A model generated the notes under the pieces. The model was not told the DNA's origin. It made no database searches and saw only the letters and a list, made by a program, of their open reading frames with translations. Made by a program: the position numbers and the translations under genes. A DNA stretch of 64,000 nt from Haemonchus contortus (Eukaryota; Nematoda; Chromadorea; Rhabditida; Trichostrongylidae). Within the stretch, counting starts at the first letter, position 1; each line of letters starts with the position of its first letter. Below, in pieces: positions 1-14,200 of the stretch. Location of the stretch: assembly GCA_000469685.2 (NCBI GenBank), contig LS997565.1, positions 36,119,145 through 36,183,144 on the forward strand, given 5' to 3'.

Positions 1-547
1 CAGAAAACGCAATGAAGGCGGAGAGGAGAGATTGGACATAGACATATGGGTAGTGTACGCCTGAGATACTGAAAGGTGAAGGTATGAATAGTCCTAAACG
101 AGCTACAATCACTACTATGTAAAAGTGGGAGCGGGAGATTTTCCAAATCGAGCTTTGTGATGTATATGATGACTGAAATCTTTTTTATCCTGATAACTAC
201 ATTCCAGCATCCACTTCGAGTCACATCTTGGAGTAAACCTTTGATATCTTTAATAGTTCCAAGATTGGAACCTCTTTGGCGTCTCAACTGCAGAATCAAT
301 TAGGTAGAAGGGCAAACGTGGATAGAAAGATCGAGTAGCAACTTATGTGTACATATATAGGGCCACGAAGATTGAAGGATTCCTGTCCGCTTGCTCTTCT
401 GGATGAAACGAATGCCACTGATGCCCTTCAATCCTTATAGGATGTGTTCAGCACCCGAATTCCAGTGGGACTATTCTTCGTGGGGAGATTCAACCTGGAG
501 CGATTCGAACGCATGTGTTAGGCCATAGCCTGTGTACTCAATACTGA

Positions 548-646
548 TTTGTGGAATCATCTAGAATCCAGGAAGAAAACTTTTTCATCGGTGCAGTTGA
601 CACCGATGAAAAAGTTTTCTTCGTAGATCCTAGATGACTCCACAAA
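548..646. repeat. 46-bp imperfect inverted repeat (hairpin)
   Basis: Arms 548-593 and 601-646 with a 7-base loop. I count four or so mismatches in 46 pairs; the inner 22 bases (from GAAGAAAAC) pair perfectly. No target duplication was seen. Possible foldback MITE. Confidence 0.8.
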
Positions 647-2359
647 TGCCTGACCCGAAGAACATGTAACACTTGCCTCCCTCTCGACCTCTCATCCATT
701 CCCAGATCAGATACGTAGTAGCTCGCCGCTAGGCATCTCTATGTCTATACCATGACCACGTGCCCATAGATAATGATTAGGATAACCCTCTCAGCGACCC
801 AATGACTTACCCTCTGAGAGCCCATCTGACCCAGAACATGTTGCGAATCTATTTTGCGACGAGTTTACCCTTCGATGACGTACATCGGCGTCAACCGTTA
901 CGTGACTTTCGAATGAATTATTGTGGTTGATGGAGAGTGGAGAGTTGCGATTACCTGCGATAACGCGGCGTACGGTAGGAATTCCAGGAATGAAACTGGT
1001 TAGACTGGAATTATCGCTGAGCACGAGTGCCTCGATGAGCAGTCGACAATAGCACCTCACCCAGGCATTGAATCGTGCACCTTTGAAATCAACAGCAAAA
1101 AAGAAGGTTCTATTCAGAGAGTATTCGGCCGAACCCTCGAGTTCCCTCTTCACTTCTGAATTGTTGACCAGCTCGTCTTCCACGACCTTGTTCACGGACA
1201 CTAAATTACGTCACTTATTGTTTTCGAGAGCTTTTGAACTATTGTCGAAAACAATCATAGGAATGGGTGGCAAACGTAATGACAAAGTACGAAGGATAAC
1301 GCTGTTTTGACCTAGACCCCGTTTTGGCCTGCGCCCACGCATTCTGCACTCATTCAAAGTCCCAAAGGAGTCTGACTGCCCGTGTGCCCTATAAATTGGG
1401 AGAGCAGGCAGATGCTCGAAATCTGGTGTTTTTGCCCTTTCACGCAAGCCTCACACCTATTTATCTACCTGAAATCAACCCTGGAAAGGAAAGCTTGGCT
1501 GCCCTGAGCAGGTAATACCGGAATTTGATCCGAGTGAGCCATTGGGGCTGTCCCATATCCTACCCATAGCAATTATTACCCCGTTGTATGAGCATATGAT
1601 GATGGCATGGGTATCGAAGGTTATAATCATGTGCTTTGTTCCGAGGCGAGGAGAAGCTGTTCTGCAGCGGCCATCGAATCATGAAGGCTGCATGTATGAC
1701 AATCCTGGCAAGGCTCTAAGAAGCTCAGTAGCTCGATTCAATCCCGAATTTTCGGATTAAATCACTCGAAGTGGTCAGCGGAAGAGTTCGATCCTTCAGA
1801 GGCCATACCCCCTTATCATCTTTCGGTCCTTCCTAATGGCAGAGTATACTTAATTAGGAATTGAAGAAGGAGCGAGGGAGGTAACGGGCCCTCGTCAGTT
1901 CCTGAACTCATCCGTCTTTAACTCTACGGTGGAGGAACGACGGCCTCTCATCCATCGGATCGTCAGAGCCTGATGCTGGAGAAAAACAAGGAGTGAAACC
2001 GATGGGTAGCCCAGGCTTGAGATGATTCCGTTGGAACTCATTCACATTTCTATGCCTTGTGAATGTTTTATTTATTAAAAAGCTAGCCTACTTCTGAATT
2101 TATGTATAGGAAGGCATCATGAATCTACAGACTGTTTTCCACGTCAAGGTTTGAGGTAATCTCCCGCGGTATTGTTGCAAGACCTTTTCTCATCGAGGCT
2201 AATGAAATATTACTCCAAGTATCCATCCGTACCTGCTGAATAATTCTCATCATTTTCGATTTCTTCACAAAACCTCATTCCATGTCGACAAGGGTTGGAT
2301 CAGAATTAGTTTGGTGTAGGCTTGAACAGACTAGCCCTCGCTGAACTACCTCATGTTAC

Positions 2360-2410
2360 CCGGCTAACTGGTAGCAGAGAGTGTTTTATGAGTTCAAATC
2401 CCTTACTGCA
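2360..2410 (+). repeat. tRNA-like head fragment
   Basis: CTAACTGGTAGCAGAG resembles a tRNA D-arm/A box and GAGTTCAAATCCC (2390-2402) a B box. The spacing is too short for a functional tRNA. Probably a SINE head remnant. Confidence 0.25.
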
Positions 2411-3488
2411 GGCAACAGTACAGCATCCATTGAAAGGTATGCAGAAGGCTTCTTCATAGCACTCCTTCAGTCTTCGCTCTTTTTAACTGCTGCTTATCCT
2501 AACCGGTAATTATGAAAGGTAAGATTCGTCATTGCCTTGCTCGAGTTCGATGACGATTATCCCCAAGTTATATATCATAAAGTAATCTGCTAGAAGAACG
2601 AGTCGTTGGAAGTAATTGCCACCCCAACGACTGAGATTATGTGAGGAAGGGCTATGGACGCATATTTATTGAATAGAGGCGATAGTTACGTGCTCCGCAC
2701 TAGTTATAATATATGTGGATCCTTGAAATCCAGCACGGAAATCGACCGGTTCTACGGTTTTATGCCGAACTTAATTTTTCCCATGACAAGTAGACGTCAG
2801 CCACTCTTCACAGTAATGTCTCCATCCATCCCCCTCCCAATGGGGCCAAAGTTGTGGCTCAACCCTTTAATTCAGGAAATAGGTACAATGTTATGTGAAT
2901 CTTCGATAAAAAGGTATTCCATTGAATTTTTCATATACTTACATCACTAGGGAAAGCAAAGCGTAGGAAATAGATTTATGTCGTGGGTATTCTTATGTGG
3001 GAAAAGTTCCCACACCCTTCTTAAAGTATCTCGATTACGTGCAACAACATAAATACCCTCGCAAGTTCTGAGCACTTCGTTCTTTTATCTTTACACCAGT
3101 TGTTAGGATCTTTGCTTTGCAACCTTTAAGAGCTCTTTCAATCAAATATTAGGGACAAAGCTGCAAAGTTGCTCTATGAGTACAACAAGGTCAGCGCTTA
3201 AAAAAAGTCGCAGAGCATCAAAACAATGTAGGAAAAACATTAGAATTAATTTGAAGGTCCTATTCAGTGGGAGTATATTGCTATCTTCTCGAAACGTCCT
3301 TGTCAAAAGTGCTCATGAAATGTGCTCATTTTAGCTCCAAAAACATTGTTCATGCCTAAAACCTACTTCAGAAGTGCCATTATGGAAATTGAAATGGAAA
3401 CATGCATGCAATCATAGGTAATTAGCCTTTCGCTGTTGCACTTTATAACCATTTTGCTATGTCTGACGCCTTTTTTTTAAACTTCCAG

Positions 3489-3566
3489 GGCCTCACCAAG
3501 TCGCAGATTGTGGGTTCTGACGACAACATCAAGAATTTCTACACGATTCTTTTATCCGCTCAAAAG
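3489..3566 (+). other. Isolated exon-like segment, 26 codons
   Basis: A CTTCCAG acceptor precedes 3489 and a GTAAAG donor follows 3566. The 78 nt between them are open in phase 0 and read GLTKSQIVGSDDNIKNFYTI and on; another frame closes quickly. I found no partner exons that join it, so it may be a remnant or part of a gene whose other exons are outside the window. Family unknown. Confidence 0.3.
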
Positions 3567-6559
3567 GTAAAGATAGTCTTTTATGGTTGATCAACCCGTT
3601 TCCAGCACGCTCCCATACAAACTCCACTCACTTTCCCTTTAAATAGAAAAGAACCCTAAGTTCCGAAAAAAAAAACTTTTTAATGTGGCTTAGCCTCCTG
3701 ACAGTAAAATTGTATAGAACGACATATATATCGGGGAGGCTTCCTACCCTGGAAATCGTAAAAATAACCCTTGAAAAAACGTCCCCAAAATTTCTTTGAT
3801 ATCGGACAAACCTGCTCTGCTTCTCCAGAGCTATCGTTACAGTGTATTCTTCGAGTAATGGGGAATTTTCAAATAAAACAAAGAGAAAAAAGAAACGAGA
3901 GAAACTGAGAAACTCAGAAAATTCCTATCGCACCACCGCCGGTTTTGGTGCGCTGCGTGGTGCTGAGTTTTTTCCTTACCTCGTTGGCTAAGATCACACC
4001 GTAATCTCATGTCATTAGTTAAGTTTGAGCCCCAGGAATCTTAAATTGTTTCGTACGAGTCCTTAAGACACAGGGCTAAGAAAAATTAGTGCGGAAATAC
4101 CCAAAAAGTCCGCTCCACAACCGGATCTGGAGGTGACGAATTAATCGAGTTTCATGCAGAAAATTCCAACAGCACTGTGATGTCATTTATCTCGTACTTT
4201 CTGAGAAATCATTCACGTCAGTTTTGGCCATAGTCGTGTCAGCTATAACCTTTTGGTGAATATCGTTTTTCTGTTCTTATAAACGCATATGTCTGCAAAT
4301 GCTGACATTTGAGAAAATGGCATATGAACAACTTGCTGAATTACTTCCTGGAAAGACAGAAGGGCCTATTCATATAAACGGTGTAATTAAAGGTGCAACT
4401 CTATTTCACTGAAAAGAAAGACTTTTGAACCGAGGACTTTGCACATAGCTATTGAAAAAAACCTTCACTGCAGGTAATCAGCATACGTTTGTCTGCTCGA
4501 AATGATTTTGAGAAAGAGGGCTATTGTTGAACAGTTACGAAGCTTATAATGAATCTTAATTGAATCGGAGACACCTTAAGGTAACTACTTACGGTGAAAA
4601 AAGATCTTCATCAGTCGGATTTTATTAGGGAGTATGCTGAAAACGTAATCTGAGCCATAGAAACAAATGCGTTTGAATTTCTTTGTAAAACAAGATAGCA
4701 CCTACAGCAAAGATTGAAGCGCAGCAGGACCGCCCCACCTGACAGCTCCGCCCCTTTACCGACTGTCAAATGAAGCTCACGTTTGATTTGTTTGGACATG
4801 ACAAATCTTGACAACAAATGTGAATGAACAGGTATAAGAATAGTAGAAAATATTATTAGATGCGTGTCAACAAGTATAAACTTGTCATAACTATCCAATG
4901 TTCTCGCTCATCTCGTACATCCCTGGAAATCAACGCCTATAGATAGACGGACTTCATCCTGATTCCTTCCAGGGACCTCGTCAAATTTTTTTCCTCTTTG
5001 GCAAACCTTTTAGCACCTGCCTTTTCATTTTCGCCCTACCCACATAATGATTACTGAGAATATGCCATCGAGTGTTTTTAGTCTCTATGGAACAAAAGTG
5101 GCAAAGTTATGTCTCTGAAAAGTCACGGCATGAATTTCCATCAGTACTGAAATAGCAGGGCAGATTTTGCTGGAAACAAAACTCCACCACCTCGACTGGG
5201 CAAAATTATTTGATATTAGGGCTCCTCATATCAAATAGGACTATGAAATAATCCTCGAATGTGATTCTACTCTCTCTTATGAAGCTCTGCTGTTTTCAGA
5301 AAGTTCAAGCGGATATGAGATTATCTCCTATTATGTGGGAGAGGAGTGAGTTTGTAGACGTCCCCGATTTCCCAGAACACATCTCGGAGAGCAAGTAAGT
5401 GGAAATGAAATGGAAATGTCCGCATTTTGACCTTATACGACGCCAAAATTTAATATCCATCGGTCCGTCGTATATATGTAAAAACATATTGAATATAAAA
5501 AATAGTAGGGAAGCAACTGGAAATGGTCAAAGAGCTGCCTGCATGGCACTGTCCTAATAGACTGGAGCCCAGCCTTTCCGAAATAATGGTCTACCTATTG
5601 GGATTGTCTAGAGGAGCAGAGGGGCCAAGTCTTTTGCAGGGTTCGTTGCCCTTCCTCGAAATTCGTGGACAAAGGTTCCCACGAATCCTTGTGAAGGTGG
5701 AGCGGACCTTCCCAAACCACAAAATTAACCTCGGAATTTTCTCTTCCCTAGTGAGCTCGATGAGCTTGGGAGCTTAGTCGGTCCGCATAGATGCGGAGTA
5801 CATGAAGTTTCCAAGTAGCCATTTAGAAAAGGTCGAAGTGACGTGGAGCTATAGATCAAGTATGAAGCCTTCGGAAAGAAAGAAAGACCAACAGAAAGCC
5901 CAATGAACCATTATAAGAAGGAAGTCAGATCCAAGAAAAACAACGATGTTGTTTTTGAATCATGCGATGTGTTTCTGCCCACAATGAAGCGGAAAGAAAG
6001 GAGTAATCAAGAAATGTAGGACAAATCTGAAAGCTATGAAGAAATATGCGTCAGTTCCTGTGGGCAGAACTGCCTGGCTTTGAAAATACGTGAATGCACT
6101 TCACAGGAAATTCCCTAAAAGTTGACGATCACAGGAAATTCCTGAAAGATGACGTTTTAACAGGATTTCCTGACAAATTGATGCCACCAAAAAAGCAATG
6201 AATGAATGCAAAACGCGGAAAATGGTTCCCAAGAGATGCGCCATGCGAGCGGCTTACGTTTGGAAAGGTGCTGGGTGCAGGTTGATCCCTCCGATGATCG
6301 TAAGACAAGTTCATTCCCAGAAGTTACTTCCAATTAACTGTGCCACCCACCTTACCTAAGTCCCCTCCCTTCATCGGACGTTCCGACATTCTAGGGTCAA
6401 TCTAGAACGAAATTTTGAACCTGACCTTATGATGGCTATATCTAATTCTGAGGAAGTGCATATATTATACTTGGTTTTGTTGGAATAATCAAAAAATTCA
6501 GGGAACTTGACGAATTAGGCCTTTTAACGTTGACCAATTCTGTTTTGGGATGTGCAACT

Positions 6560-6775
6560 GCATTCCACTTCGATTCAGAATCGTAGTGGTGTTTTTGAGT
6601 GCGTAGGTGGCTCACGAACTCCGGGGAGCAGCCAGTGTATAAGTAAGTGGTTCTATTCTTCCAGACGAGCCTGATACCATTCAGCGGACATCTTAGGAGA
6701 TGGATGGTTTGGTTGGCCTGGGTCGCTACTATTATAGTCTGCAGCTCGATCTCGGGATTATGTCATAGTGAGCAT
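6560..6775 (-). repeat. tRNA-derived SINE, degenerate copy
   Basis: The left end carries the reverse complement of the family tail (GATTCAGAATCGTAGTGG). The rest follows the family order with many changes and the head boxes are poorly kept. Confidence 0.45.
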
Positions 6776-7794
6776 ATACTTGGTAGTACACCCAAGTGGA
6801 CTTGTACTTTCACATAACTCAGAACCACCTACATCTAGACGAATAGAAAAATCAAATGGTCCCAAACGCTACGGTTTGGATTTGACTTAATTTTTTTTTC
6901 AGTGAATTTGCTCAAAGACACCCTTCATTCAACTCGGGATGGTGAGGTGGTGGTTTGCTAAGTGAAGAAGCAAGGCCCACCTTTTTTAGTTGTATTTTAA
7001 CTTTTTTTCCAAGATATCCATTGTTTTAAATTTGCTGGAAAATCCTACATGGCCCTTTGACTGCAGTATTGTTCTACTTCTGTTATCGGTATGAAACGGC
7101 TTTTATAAAAGGGTCTGGAAAGGGAGGAGGAAATAGATGAAAGAATTGTTAAGAAAAGTGAACACGGATCTGTTGTTTGATGCATGTATGAGTCTGGAAA
7201 AAAAGAGAGCTCCTCGAACAATGGTTGTTCTTTTGAAGCCGTTTGTTAGCAACAACAAACCATTGATGAGATAGGTCTTTGAAATACTGTTTTCGTTTGG
7301 TGAATAAGTTAACAATTGTTCGAGGAAAAGAGGCACCGCTGTGCGACTCCTATTATTTCTAATAATTGTTGCTGTTTTGGTATGAAAATGAAAAAATCGC
7401 GCCGATGAAACAATTTCTGAAATGAGGTAGGTTACGAAACCAGACGAAATCATGGAAGAGCGGGGAAGGCAACTGGAGGCTATGTGAACAGCCATTGGCA
7501 CTTTCTTTGTACTCGTAGTAGAACAATCCCAGAATTTGGTTGACATGCTGCATTCGGTGTATGTTGAGGTATGTACTTGATTCCCCTGAGGACGTTGACA
7601 CCAAACGAATCCCTTCTAGCTGAACCACTATCCACCGAGATTTGCCCGGATGGAAGGGACCCGTTCGGGTAGAAATGGCTACGATAAAAGACGTTCGAAA
7701 ATACCCCTTCAGCGTTTTTCGCAGAACGGTGGCGCAATAATTTCCTGAATGAACTTTATATAAAGCCATTCATCCTGTGGTAATGCTCAGGCAG

Positions 7795-7960
7795 GTCGGC
7801 GGTGGTGTAGTGCCGAGTGGCGCACTATCAAGCACGTAGTACGAGGCTTGAGTCCTGGCTTAATACTAGTCCATGGTGAGCGATTATTTCTAAAGTGGGA
7901 CTGATCAGTGCCCAGAGCCTTTCGGCTTTATCCTTAGAAGCTCAAATCCGATTAGGCTCA
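7795..7960 (+). repeat. SINE head with A box GGTGGTGTAGTG
   Basis: The A-box-like GGTGGTGTAGTG is at 7801-7812, identical to that in the well-kept copy at 29852. A weak B box (GCTTGAGTCCTGG) follows. The tail module is absent or diverged. Confidence 0.4.
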
Positions 7961-8879
7961 AGGCAACACCAGAATATCTGACTGTAAAGTGCTAACGTAC
8001 TTTACATGCTGATTTTTACTTCAGGTAAATTCAGCTGCCACAATTGTCCCCATTCATGATGGACTTAATCTGAAGCCAACTACACAGCCTACCCTTGCAT
8101 TCTCTAGGAGAGTTCATATTTTACAGAGCTCCGTCCTCAGCTTGAGAATGACACTTGCAGTACAGTGGGCCATTCATTTGACCAAGTGAAAGTAGGGTGT
8201 TTGTGAGTAGTCAGCTCTAACGACTTCAGCACTGTCCGTCGAGCAGTGACACCTCAGTAACTGAATGGTTTGAAGTTTCCCTCATTTTTCTTTCCGGCTG
8301 AAGAGACCGCAATAAGCTCATTAATACTTTGTATAACTTCACATATAAATACAAAATTGGAATTGGTAATCCTAATGGGCTCTTGGAATATGCGATAGAA
8401 TCTTTGAATATACAACAAAGTAGTGCGATTTTTGGCACGATTGGATGCAAAAACACGCCAAAGATAAACCAACCAAGCTCAACTTCGGCAGAGAGTAGAA
8501 CACAAAGTTGTGAAAGCAATACACGAAAACTGTCCAATCGTGGACCTATCCAGAAAGAGGGGAACCTAATTTTTTAGTACTCCCTTTTTGATCAACTACT
8601 GTTTTTTGGCTCTAGGAGGGGCTGTGAAACCCTAACGGAATAGCTTGTTATCAATGGGTAAGACGCTCAGATTTGGATGGACTCAAACAACTGATTGAGC
8701 TTCCCTCAAGACCAATCGCTTATCCCTCACACTAGGAGAACTGACCAGCATAAATAGTGCTAATCTATAGATGAAATGAAGAAAAAGGCGAGCACGCTTT
8801 GATAGTGTATGAGATAAACATTGTGGTGCCAAAAAATGAAAAAATAGGAACAATCACCTTCGGGACCCCACCTTTTGCC

Positions 8880-9259
8880 GGGTAACGGAACTTCTCCCCT
8901 ATCGCGGCATACTCCCTTGCGGCGCGCGGCAAATGCCGCTGCAATTACCGTACTCACCCCGCCTCCCGCCAATCGATAGGACGCGATATTTTTCCTTGAC
9001 TGTTTCATTGGATTTTATCGTTTTTTCTTCTGTTTCTTTTTAGTTTTCATGTTTATCAGACTTGATTAGTTAAAATGACGCCTCCTATATAAACGACGAT
9101 CAAGATCGCATTGGAATTGAAAAGAGCGGCCAGCCAATTCATATAATTAAAGGACTCCCTACCTCACAAATTGCGCGCTCCAATCCTCCATCGCAATCCT
9201 GCAATAGGCGGCGAGTGCGGCGTGTGCGACGCCGTGTTAGGGGAGAAGTTCCCGGACCC
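8880..9259 (+). mobile_element. MITE copy A with 9-bp target duplication (Mutator-like)
   Basis: A 380-bp element with GGG...CCC ends. The two termini are inverted and share GGAACTTCTCCCCTA. The 9-bp flank CCTTTTGCC occurs perfectly at 8871-8879 and 9260-9268. A nine-base duplication with GGG ends fits non-autonomous Mutator-like elements (established pattern for the superfamily), although hAT-like 8-bp reading is possible if the first C is counted in the element. No coding capacity is seen. Confidence 0.75.
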
Positions 9260-11167
9260 CCTTTTGCCCACATCTCGCCATTCTTACTATATCTATGTAA
9301 CTTGTTCCCTCTAACTGACTGGAGCAGCATCTACAAATACCCTAATCATGAGCTCACAGTCAACATACCAACAAGCAGTTCCGACAGATCCTGTACCCTA
9401 TATTTTTACACTTTTCAATTTAACGGACATCTGCTGACACCAACTGCCCCTTATAACTCACTGCATAAGAATGATGTTCTGATTTGAAGCTTGTTCCAAT
9501 CTGGAAATCAGAAATCAGCTCCAATCAGAAGTATCCTTCTACATTGCATGCAAAATGGAAATTTTCGTTATTGATGAAACTTTTGGTAAGCTCAAAGAAA
9601 TGCATAAACACCTTCATGACGACTTCAATTAGAACTCTTGCTTCATAGCTCAATAGCCGGGCCCTCACTGATAACCACACCAATCAAAACTCAAATTTGG
9701 TCTTCAAAGTACAATGGAGCCCCCAATAGACGCTGTGTCACCTCAACCGTTCCTTGCTGCAGTCACAACTTGTCATAGAAGAAATGGTGACAGATTTGGA
9801 CGAGTTTTCTCAGACAGACATTAACAGTAAAGCGAAGTCAGGTAAAGAATGAGCAAGAGTACTCAAAGCGGACAGGGAATGGGCCATGACTATGAACTGT
9901 ACAGGTTTGCACTACCAGTTCTTTAACTTTCAAAATGAATTTGCAATGGTCCCATGAATTCCATAGGCAGCAGGCTGAAGTGCAGCCTCCGAGTTCCAAA
10001 GACATTTCACGGTTGGATGCAGGTGTGCATTTCGATCTTTTTGTTACTTCTTTCCCTTGAAGTCATGCCTTTGAAAGCCAGAAGGGTTTTATAATGTCGT
10101 CAATCACTTATGCAATGGCATTTCATGCATAACAGAATAACTATCCTTCAACTATCGCATTCATACTCGTTCCGGTGAACAAAAAAATATTAGACTTACT
10201 TGCCTTATTTTCTTCAAAACATCAGGAGTGGGTTCATTAAGAAGTCAGACTTAGAGATTTTGCGCCTTAAATTTAGCATAAGGACCATTACAAGGATAAA
10301 GGAGCTCACGAAGATAGGAATAATCAGTCAAGGAATAATCAAGGAAGGAGAAAGCAAGTTAAAGTAAAGTAGTAAGTAAAGTTGGCGTTGCACCTCAGAC
10401 AGGAAAAGAATTGCTTGAAATAACGTAGAAAAGTCATATCCCAATTGCTTGGGATAAAGTAGAAAAAGTCATTTGGGAGCAGTAAAAGGATATCAGAAAA
10501 AGTTTTTCCCGAAGATTTTCTTCTGTTAGATACTGTAGCATAGGTTGATTTTCCAATTTATTCCTTCGATGTAGAAACTTTAATCCAGCAATGGTCCGCA
10601 GAGAAGGGGCCCTATTCATGCTCGTAAACAGCTTTCATAAGAGCACATCTGCAAGCCAGTGGAGTCATGAGGAGATCAATCTGTCATTACAAAAATTAAG
10701 AGGCTGTGTCTTTTTCAATAATAGGACGAGTAAAAGTGGTAAAAGTCACTTCAGCGGTCTGAAAAGGGTTCCGAGGGTTGTGAGAAGGATTTGGAATTAG
10801 ATCCTGAGTTTGAGAAAGAGATGTTGCTGAATAGAGACAAGTGCTCCACTTTTATAAAGCATTGATTGTGTAGGTTGGAATTTGTGGTACTTAAGATGTA
10901 AGGATGAATTGTTCGGTGTTTGAACAAGCTGTAATTAATTACAGCTAAGGGGAGAACAGGCAGTGTAATATGTAAAGAAATGGAGCAAATAACTCAAACA
11001 AATTGGTCGGCCGTGGAAGCTGTTGAGGCAAACGTTTGAACAACATGATAAATTAATAAAAGAGAAGTGGAAACTGCCAGTAAAATACGAACGTTAGACT
11101 GTTTGGAAATTTAATTTAAAAGGACAATTAGAAGTTATGAGACTAAGTCAGGTATCGGACGGATGAT

Positions 11168-11290
11168 GCCCACCTCACAATCTTGTGAAACAAGTTGATA
11201 AGCCGGGTCGGGTCTTGGAGTGGGAGGATTTGAACCGTGGTGTGTGAGCCTCCCTCATTAAGGCTAGCCCTAGCCACCACAACGCCGAGG
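11168..11290 (-). repeat. tRNA-like SINE head
   Basis: On the minus strand the B box GGTTCAAATCC (11226-11236) follows an A-box-like GTGGTGGCTAGG. Acceptor-stem pairing of a true tRNA is absent, so it is read as a SINE head of a related subfamily. Confidence 0.4.
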
Positions 11291-14200
11291 TGGAGGCCAA
11301 CATTCTGTCTATCGGGTAAGATCGCGACCGGCCTTCACTACTTGCTTTGGCCTGCAGTACTTGGGCCACCGGCCATCCTGCTTACCCGATCGACTACCAG
11401 TATCTACAGGCTCCACCTGAACTTTCAGCAACATGAAAACCGAGTTTTCAGAAATTCTGGAATGTTGGCAAAATGTTCGACCTCGATAGGGACGCACCCA
11501 CGCTTTCACCCCTATCTTGAAAACCGCTATAAAGGCCTAAAAGGTAGAGTCCCTGACGTTTTATTCGACTGCAATTGGTAATGATGAAGTTCTGAGAACA
11601 GAGTGGCAATGACTTAAGGTGCCCAGACGATGTACAACTCAATGCTCCCCCTCTTCCTGACAGTCTAATATCATTTGAAGTCCCCGAAGGAAGAGAAGGC
11701 TTGGCCGATGGTGGCTCGGTCGGCTTGGCTGGGCAGGTGTCGATCTCTGATTCGATCCTCCAACCACTTGCCACCAAACCACCTCCGCTCTTAAACTGTT
11801 ACAAAAAGAAAATGGTAAGTAGTTTTCTTCACAGCAGCTTATGGTTTATTATATAAATGTGCTATGGGACATCTGGGATAATCCAGTGAGATCTGTGAAG
11901 AACTCACATTAAGTGATTAGAAGCTCATGAGAGCGAAAAAACTCACACAGCAGACCTTCTATTCCAACGCGCCGAACGCTTCGGGTTTTCAGGGCAAGAG
12001 AGCCAGAGAACCAGTGATGATGTGGAAAATTCGCTGCTGTGATGTTCCTTTTTTTAGAACAAAAAGAAAATGATGAACATCTGCAGCAAATGGTCCGTCC
12101 TGTTGCTGCTGCGCTGTGGAATTGAATTCCCACAATTTCGGAGCACAGAAGTTTTTTGTCCACTCCCTTCAGCACTCATTTCATTCGACTGCAGCTGGTT
12201 CAATCCTATTAATGCCAGGCAAATCCTCATTCAGCATTTCACTCAAATGTTCGTTCACAGAGCTTAATCGTCAACAAGTCCAGCCTAATTTGAGTTCAAC
12301 GAACCATCGATGCAACCACGGCGGCACTCCTATTCTATCAGAGGGTGCTTCCGAGCTGATTCAAGGGTGGCATCACTTCCTGGCCCATGTGATACTTCGA
12401 CATAGGCTGAACCCGGAAATCGACAAACCATTTGTATGGATGAGTTTCAGAGAGTTCTTTTACTTCTTGCCATGTGTAATGGTGGACTACAAACTGGGGA
12501 CAGGGATAAAGCTACTGGTTACTGGCAACCATAGTAGGTAAAACATTTCTACAAAGCCTACCCACGGGTCCATCGCATGAACTAGTTTACCCAGTACTGA
12601 GTTGTACAGCTGGGAAAAGATAGACAAGCCGCTACTAGCTGCAGATGAAAGCAATGCAGCTGCTCTTTCTTCGGAAGTCTTACAAATGACAAGTAAATTT
12701 AGATAACCTCTAAGAGGTTGAGGCAGAATTCAAATGAGGGGCACAACAAATAGCTTGGATAGTGCATACTGGTCGGGACCAGTTGGTCGCAAAATGAGTT
12801 ACGATATTTCTAGGCCATTAATTTATGGAACTGACATTTTCAAACGGCGTTAAGCTGAAAAGTCAGCGAAATTTGCGGTAGTTATGCATTCCAAAGCATC
12901 GTAGAAAGAACGTACAGTAGTGGCTCGGAAAACAGGGAACGAGAACGTTACGGATCATTTTCTGATGTTCTCACCATCAGTGCCATTACGAATTAGTACA
13001 GAATCAAGAGGTTTTCGATATGACCGACTGCTGTCGTCGCACAAGTGCAACTCTGTTAGCGGGATATAAGCGTTATTTTTAATAAATTCATTCAATCTGA
13101 TGTGAATAGAAATGGCAAAAAGAGGTGCTGCACCGGTTGCTGGACTCACCACGAGCAATCTGCGGTGTGAACCCTTTTCCCACACCTCCATTTCATTCAA
13201 ACCAAATATTGGAGAGGTGCTGCAGAGATTCCACCTAACCACCGAATCGAGAATCGTTGACTTCGCGAAAAACAGAATCGACATGGTAAATGCTCGTGTT
13301 TACCCAACCTTTGATGGTCATCCTTACCCATGTGGGAAATGCGGTATCGAAGTGGTTATACCGCAGGTCACCAAATTGAATAAAAATCGGTCATTGAACA
13401 ATAGTTGAACCCTCCAGGGTTAGAGGTACTCTTGGTGAGACGGGAGTTGCTGTATACGTTATCGTCCGCGGAAGAAGCATCTGCTATAAGGGAGAAAGAG
13501 CCATTTCTCGGCTAGAATGATGAAAAACAGCTCCGAGGAATTAAAGCAAAATGGAAAGGGGTGAAGGTAAAAAAAATTTTGCCCTTTTTCAAGAACAACA
13601 CGCCCATCGAATGAATAACAAATGTCCGAGTGATTAATGATGCCAATGAGCAAATTCAAATAAATTGAAGAAAGGCACAAGGGGGGAAGAAAGAGTTAGG
13701 GAGGTAGCTGCATCTGGAGCCCGTTCACTTTCAGTAAGTGTCTAATAACTCCATGCTGTCCCTTTCCGGCTTTACGGCAATACGTTTTAGAGCAGCGTTC
13801 AATGATAGATGGATGTGCAAGTCTCATGAGACAACAACCCTCGAGGTACCCTCACGATAGTCGTTCAAAGTGAAATTGACCTGCAAGGCAGTCTACGTCT
13901 GGGCCAAAAACTTCCAATGAAAATTCCTTAAAATATCGAAAAATTAAGTCTAACTTTCACTTCGAAGTACTGTGGAAAACGAAAAGTCCCAACTTCCGAA
14001 AAGCCGTCCCCTTGCCCGAGGGCAAGAAGGGAGCACCTTATGAGGAGCTTGTGGTCAGGATGAAGTGGGCACATTGCTGAAGGAGCAGGTGGCACGGAAT
14101 TTGGGAGGAAAACAGACTTGAAAGTGGAAGAAGAGCGTTGGATTGTGTGTTGCCCAACGGATAAGTGGGAGCCAAATTGGCTGGGTGGGAGGTCTCCAGC

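Larger units (their letters stand above)
1..3488. other. No gene recognised
   Basis: Apart from the hairpin at 548-646 and a tRNA-like fragment at 2360-2410 I see nothing supportable. Open frames are short, overlap on both strands and lack splice-consistent edges. Confidence 0.5.
3567..8870. other. Gene-free stretch with SINE remnants
   Basis: Two SINE pieces (6560-6775, 7795-7960). Overlapping minus-strand frames at 7103-7769 have no recognisable motif. Weak inverted words (TCCTCGAACAAT and ATTGTTCGAGGA) at about 7211 and 7314 suggest an old repeat. Confidence 0.5.

Noticed and set aside
7103..7769. Overlapping minus-strand frames of 136-147 codons
   Set aside because: Several frames open on the same strand at once, with no motifs, splice signals or bias favouring one.
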